Source: Lepus europaeus (taxonomy: Eukaryota; Chordata; Mammalia; Lagomorpha; Leporidae). From it: 64,000 nt of DNA. Shown piece after piece: positions 57,471-64,000 of the stretch (its first letter is position 1; each line of letters begins with the position of its first letter). Made by a program: the position numbers and the translations under genes. Below the pieces are notes generated by a model. The model was not told where the DNA came from. It saw only the letters and a list, made by a program, of their open reading frames with translations, and did no database searches. Where the stretch lies: assembly GCF_033115175.1 (NCBI RefSeq), contig NC_084834.1, forward strand, positions 42,808,577 through 42,872,576. Direction: 5' to 3'.

Positions 57471-57865
57471 GCTAGCTATGTTTTTTTGTTTTTTTTTTTT
57501 TGTTTTGTTTTTGTTTTTCTTTTTTTGACAGGCAGAGTGGACAGTGAGAGAGAGATAGAGAGAAAGGTCTTCCTTTGCCGTTGGTTCACCCTCCAATGGC
57601 CGCCGCGGCCAGCGCGCTGCGGCCAGCGTACCGCGCTGATCCAATGGCAGCAGCCAGGTACTTATCCTGGTCTCCCATGGGGTGCAGGGCCCTAGGACTT
57701 GGGCCATTCTCCACTGCACTCCCTGGCCACAGCAGAGAGCTGGCCTGGAAGAGGGGCAACCGGGACAGGATCGGTGCCCCAACCAGGACTAGAACCTGGT
57801 GTGCCGGCGCCGCAAGGCGGAGGATTAGCCTAGTGAGCCGCGGTGCCGGCCGCTAGCTATGTTTT
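57471..57865 (-). repeat. Young C-repeat SINE, reverse, intact
   Basis: Body 57485-57851, with T-rich tail complement and CpG-rich body ending GCCGCGGTGCCGGCC. The duplication GCTAGCTATGTTTT is perfect at 57471-57484 and 57852-57865. Frames of 69-110 codons are artefacts. Confidence 0.97.
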
Positions 57866-57989
57866 AACATTATAATGAATTTAAAGGGTTGGAAAGCAGA
57901 TCTGAAATTTTAATCATAAAATCTGTATGTCTCAAGAATGGTTTTAATATAGTAACAAAAATGCCATTTATATTTTTAGTCTAATCAAC

Positions 57990-58011
57990 TATATATATAT
58001 ATATATATATA
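57990..58011. repeat. (AT)n microsatellite
   Basis: Eleven AT units just upstream of the next SINE. Confidence 0.85.
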
Positions 58012-58049
58012 ATTAAAACTGAATTGGTAATAGAATGTTGTAATAGAAT

Positions 58050-58416
58050 AGTTTTTGAACTTTTTTTTTTTTTGACAGGCAGAGTGGACAGTGAGAGAGA
58101 GAAACAGAGAGAAAAGTCTTCCTTTGCCATTGGTTCACCCTCCAATGGCCGCCGCGGTAGGCACGCTGCGGCCAGCGCACCGCGCTGATCCGATGGCAGG
58201 AGCCAGGTGCTTCTCCTGGTCTCCCATGGGGTGCAGGGCCCAATGACTTGGGCCATCCTCCACTGCACTCCCTGGCCATAGCAGAGAGCTGGCCTGGAAG
58301 AGGGGCAACCGGGACAGAATCCGGCACCCTGATCGGGACTAGAACCCGGTGTGCTGGCGCCGCTAGGCGGAGGATTAGCCTATTGAGCTGCGGCGCCGGC
58401 CAGTTTTTGAACTTTT
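58050..58416 (-). repeat. Young C-repeat SINE, reverse, intact
   Basis: Body 58065-58401, almost identical to the copy 580 bases to the left and in the same orientation. The duplication AGTTTTTGAACTTTT is perfect at 58050-58064 and 58402-58416. Confidence 0.97.
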
Positions 58417-58618
58417 ATCTGAATTGTATCCAAGTTACTTTTTATTCTGTTCTTTAAGAAAATTGCACTCATAAATATTTTTTAGATTTCAGTTTTAGAT
58501 TTCAGTTTTGCTCCTTGAGAAATGGGCGAGACAGTAACTACCTTTGCTGAATCCTATAGATTGGTTCTGTGAATGACCTATTTTAGAATGAAGACAATGG
58601 GAAATGAAAGTGAACACA

Positions 58619-58962
58619 GTAGGAGCAAATTTTGTGGCATAGCAGGTTAAGCTGCAGCCTACGACATGGGCATCCATTATAGGCACCATTTTGAGTCTCA
58701 GCTGTTCAGTTTCTGATTCAGCTCCCTGCTAATGTGCCAGAAAAAGCAGCAAAAGATGCCCCAGGTATGTGGGCTCCTGCCACCCATGTGGGAGACTCAG
58801 ATGAAACTTTTGACTCCTGGATTTGGCCTGGACCAGCCCTTGTTGGTTGTGGTTGTGGCCATCTGGGGAATGAATCAGCAGATGGAGGACCTATGTTGTT
58901 TCTCTCTCTCTCTCTCTTTCTCTGTAACTCTATCTTTCAAATGAACACATTTTAATAAAAAG
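58619..58962 (+). repeat. C-repeat SINE, older subtype
   Basis: TAGGAGCAAATTTTGTGGCA, GTTAAGCTGCAGCC, GAGACTCAGATGAAAC, a CT run at 58899-58920 and CTTTCAAATGAACAC. No duplication identified. Confidence 0.92.
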
Positions 58963-60230
58963 TCAATATAGTGCATTGCCTTGAAGCTGAGAGTGACTTT
59001 CTCCATCAGATGAACTTGCAGATCAGTGATATATGAATAAGTCCTGTAGGTCAGGAGGCAGAAAATTGCATAGATCTTTGTGAGGGACTGATGCATACTG
59101 GAAGTCTGGCAAAACTGTGATACCAGTGTACAGGAGAGTATTATTCAATAGTATCCGATTTTCTACACTTGACATATGACCAAGTGGACTCTGAGAATAA
59201 TGTCTAACAAGAAACTAAGAATTTACCTGATTGAGGAAGCACCTGTATCTTCAAGTTGTGCCATTAATGACTGTCCTCTGTGGACAGAGGATCCAAGTGG
59301 GTTACTTTTATTATATAATCCCTGTTTTCAAAAGCAGTGATGGGATTCTCACAGTTGCAAAAGTGAATATGACACAGCTAACAAAACTTATTAGTATAGG
59401 TGATGATTATTAAAAGAAACAGCCCAGGAGATATGATATAAGCAGAATGGTCTGACCGACGGAGATTTCTGTTAATAACTACTAAATCATATAGGCCTTA
59501 CAATAGCATATTAGTTCTCAAGATTGCATGTTGTTTGTTAACCAAAACTGTTCTATGTCTGATTAAAGAAAAGTTCTCATTTAAAATTATCAGATGGAGT
59601 TTTATAGTATCTCATCAAATACCACACCTAATTTCTTCATAAAAACAAATTCCTTTGAATGAAGGGAAAGTTGCATACCTCATTAAAGGCCTCTACACAG
59701 ACAGGTGAAGTATATCTTCTGCTTGGTTTTCCCAAGATCTCTTTTGATTTACTGAACCAACTTTCACTGGACAAAGGAAATTATGTAGACAACTGTATAG
59801 TAGTGAAACACTGGCTCCAAATGAATTCTGTCCTTTAGGATATAGAATACCATTGTGCCTTATTGATCAGAGTGAGGGTTTATGAGGGTCAAGAGATAAA
59901 TAGAGTGTACTTATGCACTCCTCCCCTGGTTATTTCCCCAGTACATGAGTGTGTGACCAGAATATAAATGCTTAGACACTGAAAAAAATCCCAACAAACA
60001 TCCCTTTGGAGTGAGAGGTACTGGATGACAAGTAAACTGGAAATCTTTAGTACCCCATGTCCTTACCAAAATAGTAAATGAACTTTGTGTTATTTGATAT
60101 AAGAGCCATTAGGCAAGTCATATCCAATATTACTTTTTTTTTTTGCAAAGGTTCATATGCATTCCAAACTCATTTGGAGTGAGTTTCAATTTCCTTATGT
60201 GATTACTTCTTTTACTTCACCTTTGAACCC
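58963..60230 (+). other. Possible upstream part of an ERVL provirus
   Basis: It lies directly before recognisable ERVL RNase H/integrase in the same orientation and has the same balanced composition, but I could not align specific domains. Stops occur in all frames. Confidence 0.3.
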
Positions 60231-60399
60231 ACATTTATAATCTCATTTATCTGAGAAGAGCAGAATACTGTTGAACATGGAAAAAACTGGGGAAAGAAAA
60301 TGTTGTTGGTGAGCAAGACCTCAGGAGTTACATGTTGCTTTCCATTGTGCCTGTAGTTAAAGATTACTGTAAGTACAAATGCTTGGTGAATCATGAGCA

Positions 60400-61620
60400 G
60401 TAGTTAATAGTTTATCCAAATAGTGAAGAATTTTGAAAGACAAGATTGGAAGAATGACTGCAAGGCAATTTTATTAAAGATGGATTTGTATAGTCCTCAC
60501 TGCACGGATGTAGTGAGTGATTATTTTTATGGTTGATTTCAATGTTCTGTAGAGGAAATGTTTCATATATGGATGAACAGGGTATTGTGTTTTAAGGATA
60601 TCAGTCACCTTGTTCCCACATCCATCCTAGATTAATGGGTCCACACACAGTGTGGCCATGGTATCAGAGTTAGAGAATACAGCCAGACTTAAAGCCCAGA
60701 GTATTCACTTTAAGGTATACACAGGGTGGTCAAGGCAGCAATTGCAAAGATCAATATGATGCCATCCTGGGAAAGACAGGCAGCCACCTAGTAGCAAAAC
60801 ATTGCATTAGACTTCATTTTTAAGGTGGAGTTCAGTAGTATTTCCTTACTCTAATAAAAATTTGCCTAGAAACAGTTGTGCCTTTTTTGCCCAGCTAGTT
60901 GATGTAAACATAACTTTAATTGGTTTAATCAATACATTTCTAGTCATCAAGTTTTCCCACAGATTTGTTTTGGTCAAAGCATTTATTTTAATTACCAAAT
61001 AAAGTGACTGGTATAGGATTCATTGATTTATCAAAAGTATCTATTGCTACAGAATGGAGGAGCAGCAGATGATTAAAAATCAACTCTTCTCAGATTAGTG
61101 CAAGGAGCTTTGTAACTATGGAGTTTCACATGGAGTATTATTACTGCCAGTCTCTATGCATTCTGGCACTAAGGGAGGCAATTAGCAGTAGTGTATCTCA
61201 AAATATGCAAAATGAAAATCGTATGAAATATAAGTTTTTGCTTCATATCCTCTTATCTTCGGGATCGCATTTTGGTAATTTAACTCAAGAGTATCCTGTT
61301 TCCACAGCAATTTAAGGATGACATCATTCATCTGGAAGCTAAATCTCCCACTAGGCTATTTTGAGAATTTTGTGCCACCTGAATGTTCACCCAAATGGTA
61401 ATATTATTCTGTTACATTGGTGCTTGACCTTTTAAATTAAATTTTAATAATTACCACAATAACATCACAAGAGGGAATATAATTTGTCCAACTCAGTGTA
61501 ATATCCTGAGTTCATATTTGTCCTGCCAGCTACATTGGTATACTCTAAGTGTCTAAATTTGCAGGACAACCAAGAACCCTGAATTGTCAAGAATGAAAAT
61601 CTCAGTAGCTGTTCCTCTAT
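60400..61620 (+). pseudogene. ERVL-type RNase H/integrase relic
   Basis: Plus-strand similarity to ERVL pol in order: end of RNase H (about 60520-60640), the linker with GTGTGGCCATGG near 60650, the integrase zinc and core regions (60700-61050), the block read as the 65-codon frame 61118-61315, and the C-terminal integrase block (TSFIWKLNLPLGYF at about 61321-61362). Frames shift repeatedly and stops are frequent. Together with the LTR at 62.2 kb it marks the 3' half of an ancient provirus. Confidence 0.65.
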
Positions 61621-61815
61621 CTCCATATAAGTAACTTAGACAAGTGAGGTGTGATAATAGATGAGAGAAACGTGGAATGGGTAATGGGAAATGAATGTTT
61701 TAAACACCAAGCAAATCTTGAGAATCCTTAAGGAACTGACAATTGTTGTAGTAATCTATCATTTTCCCCTTTATAATTTATCTAGATAGAAAGACATAAA
61801 AGTAAAAGATATTTC

Positions 61816-62140
61816 AGGCTGGCGCCGTGGCTCACTTGGTTAATCCTCCACCTGTGGTGCTGGCATCCCATATGGAGCTGGTTCTAGTCCCAGCTGCTCC
61901 TCTTCCAGTCCAGCTCTCTGCTGTGGCCCAGGAGGGCAGTGGAGGATGGCCCAAGTGCTTGGGTCCCTGCACCTGCATGGGAGACCAGGAAGAAACTCCT
62001 GGCTCCTGGCTTTGGATCGGCATAGCTCCAGCTGTAACGGCCATTTGGGGGTGAACCAAAGGAAGGAAGACCTTTCTCTCTGTCTCTCTCTCACTGTCTA
62101 ACTCTATCTGTCAAATAAATAATTTTTTTTTTCAAAAAAA
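61816..62140 (+). repeat. Young C-repeat SINE inside the ERVL
   Basis: Starts GGCTGGCGCCGTGGCTCACT, B-box GGTTCTAGTCC, ends TCAAATAAATAATTTTTTTTT then an A-run. No clear duplication was found. It separates the integrase relic from the LTR. Confidence 0.94.
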
Positions 62141-62179
62141 AGTGATGATATATCATTTCTAAACCTGTTATAGGAAACG

Positions 62180-62480
62180 ATACAGCGTCTTCCATTCAAA
62201 CTGGAAGACTCATGCTGGAAGCTGCATTACCACATTGAGGTGGCCCAGGCCCTTTGGAGAGCACCTTAGTGGGTGAGTTTCCAACAGAGGTCCCAAATCC
62301 CAGAAATCTGAGTGAACCATCACAGATATCCTCATCAGTTGAGTCATCAGATGACTATAGTCCTAGCCGATTTCTAAGTACAACTGCACAGAGACTCAAG
62401 TGAGAATTGTGAGAAAAAATACAATGTTTTTATGAATCTATTAAGCCTTCTACTATTTTGTTTTTCCAAGAGAAAACTGA
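62180..62480 (+). repeat. MLT-type LTR (ERVL/MaLR), probable 3' LTR
   Basis: CACATTGAGGTGGCCCAGGC, GTTGAGTCATCAGATGACTA, AGTCCTAGCCGATTTC, GAGACTCAAGTGAGAATTGT and CTATTAAGCC follow the order of the shared 3' half of MLT-type LTRs. Same orientation as the ERVL pol relic upstream. Confidence 0.65.
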
Positions 62481-63865
62481 TATCATGTATCCTGTATTTA
62501 CGAACTGATAACCAAGGTGGGGTGATATTTGGTGGATACATTTGATATATTTTCCATTTCCACTCAAACTCCCATTAAATATATGAACTTTAGAATCTAG
62601 TTTCATTTTTCATATTACCATGCAGCTGGGGAATCACATGTAATTTTTGGCTTTCATAATTTGAGTCACTCATAATTAATTTATTTAAGAATCAAGAAGT
62701 AGGAGACTAGCATGATTCAGGGACTAAAATGACATCAGAAGGCTATCCAATATTAATAGTGTTTGGTTTGTCACAGAAGGGGGAATCATTCTGGAGTTTG
62801 AAGCTTCGTTAAAAGCTTCCTGAATTAGTAAGTTTCAAACAATGATTCTGTTGTGCTCATCTCTGCTACCCTGGAAGCTGTCCCTAGAGCCCCTTTACTC
62901 CTCCCAGTGAGCTATGTGGACTACTTAATAAATCTCTTTCTATTAAACCATCGACTTTGGATTCCATCACTTACTTATAACTACCTTGACCTATTATTTT
63001 AGTTCTGGTGACTATACAATGAAAAAAAAAGTTAAATTATCTGAAATACACAAACTCAAGATACATGAATTTCCTTCTCTTCCATTATTATTATACCTTC
63101 TTGGATGCTGTTGCTTATTTTCACTAATATCTGTTTAATTTCAATCAGATATTAATATTTAAGCTTTCCTTTATACTAAAATTTGCATTCTGCATTTTCT
63201 GAGACAGAGAGAAGAGTCACAATGCACTAGCTTTGCCAAAGTTTTACTCTGCAGAAAGTCCAATTTATGAGAGTGGAGCTTATGAATAAATATACCTATT
63301 TCCTGTACTTCTAATATTGTTCTAATAATGCTGGTAACTATAAGATTAGAATCAAAAGAAGTTGCCTTTTCTGTTTAATAAGAATGTCATAACCTCTTTT
63401 CATCTTTTATTACTAAGGTTTATCTTTCATAATCATGTTCAATCCTATGGGTACAGGATGAAAAGATTTGAAGTAGCTCGCATGGGGAAAAGTTCATTAT
63501 GGAAGAGAACTGATTGTCAATATTGGAAAAATAATCTAACAATAGATTATCATCTTGCATTTTAATTTAACTTTACTAAGTAGACAAATAGGCCTAAGAA
63601 TCTGCAAATACCTTTAATATTTGAGGACGAAAAAGAATTGAAAGGAAAATCATGTCAGCTTTTTGAAGCTGTATACATACTTTGCTTGTTAAAACTTTAA
63701 TGACAAAAATCTCTCTTCTGTGTTAGAAGTTTACTTCTAACTACCCCCCAAGAATGACAAGTGTTACTCAATCTCTTACAAGAATCAAATCTACCTGTCA
63801 GTATTCTAAATACCTTTATTTGAATATAGTACTTTCATCCAGCAGTACTTGAGATAATTTCAAAG

Positions 63866-63867
<2 letters not shown>
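62481..63867. other. Unique AT-rich DNA; weak LTR-like patch
   Basis: 62840-62985 has AATAAA (62930) followed by CTCTTTCTATTAAACCATCG, the layout of an LTR R/U5 end, but I cannot name a family. The rest shows no element. The last 67-codon frame (63362-63565) is unsupported. Confidence 0.3.

Positions 63868-63897
<30 letters not shown>
63868..63897. repeat. (TA)n microsatellite
   Basis: About 14 TA units. Confidence 0.9.
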
Positions 63898-63898
<1 letters not shown>

Positions 63899-64000
63899 TA
63901 AAGATAGTAAAATGTTAATTTTTCACATTTTACTATTCTCTAGTTTGTAATAATGTTGGTCTTATTTGTGGTAAGACTATTGAATGTATTTGATATAAGT

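Noticed and set aside
62840..62985. LTR end with AATAAA
   Set aside because: Layout suggests an R/U5 junction, but no U3, no duplication and no family could be named.
1..64000. CRISPR arrays, operons, prophage or bacterial gene clusters
   Set aside because: Base composition, repeat content and absence of long frames show mammalian non-coding DNA. Direct repeats here are microsatellites or dispersed SINEs.

Overview
The window looks like non-coding mammalian DNA from a lagomorph (rabbit or hare type). The evidence is about 40 copies of the tRNA-derived lagomorph C-repeat SINE. Many begin GGCCGGCGC(C/T)GTGGC, carry a pol III B-box (GGTTCAAGTCC or GGTTCTAGTCC), end in a CT-rich stretch with an AAATAAAT or poly(A) tail, and sit between target-site duplications. 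Lagomorph-type LINE-1 3' ends accompany them. I found no convincing host protein-coding exon, tRNA, rRNA, CRISPR array, operon or bacterial feature. Every open frame longer than about 100 codons that I examined lies wholly or partly in repeat DNA, or in AT-rich DNA with no recognisable protein. The unique DNA is AT-rich, as in a gene desert or a large intron.

Layout. 0-9 kb: three SINEs near the left edge, one L2 tail, two minus-strand SINEs back to back (4.1-4.9 kb), a young SINE at 5.5 kb, a decayed mariner-type transposase fragment (about 7.1-7.5 kb). 9.2-12.5 kb: a 5'-truncated minus-strand LINE-1 still showing ORF2 blocks, split by a young SINE. 13.5-15.6 kb: young SINEs, one nested in an older SINE, then a LINE-1 3' UTR. 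17-19.2 kb: SINE, ERVL integrase relic, SINE. 20-25.8 kb: L2 tail, LINE-1 tail, SINEs, pyrimidine and purine tracts. 27-30 kb: two more minus-strand LINE-1 pieces, one with an internal deletion and a nested SINE. 30.2-30.75 kb: a fragment of an endogenous retrovirus that ends in poly(A) and is flanked by a short duplication, so it looks like a LINE-mobilised retroviral RNA copy. 32-33.8 kb: three SINEs in tandem. 36.4-37.1 kb: two MaLR/ERVL-type LTR pieces head to head. 38-40.6 kb: SINEs plus an inverted duplicate of part of one. 45.3-48.2 kb: truncated SINE, LINE-1 3' UTR with a foreign insert, then a minus-strand ERVL RNase H/integrase relic. 49-58.9 kb: dense SINEs, a plus-strand LINE-1 tail, one MIR. 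59-62.5 kb: a plus-strand ERVL internal region followed by its probable 3' LTR. 62.5-64 kb: unique AT-rich DNA.

The elements do not form a pathway. Together they record waves of insertion: ancient L2, MIR, mariner, ERVL and MaLR; then lagomorph LINE-1 and older SINEs; then young CpG-rich SINEs with near-perfect target-site duplications. The points most worth a second look are the inverted duplication joining 38.2 and 40.0 kb, the poly(A)-ended retroviral copy at 30.2 kb, the unexplained insert in the LINE-1 at 45.6 kb, and the nested and deleted elements. I did not find a new biological system. Family names are assigned by recognition, without alignment software, so element edges are generally good to about 5-20 bases, except where a duplication fixes them.
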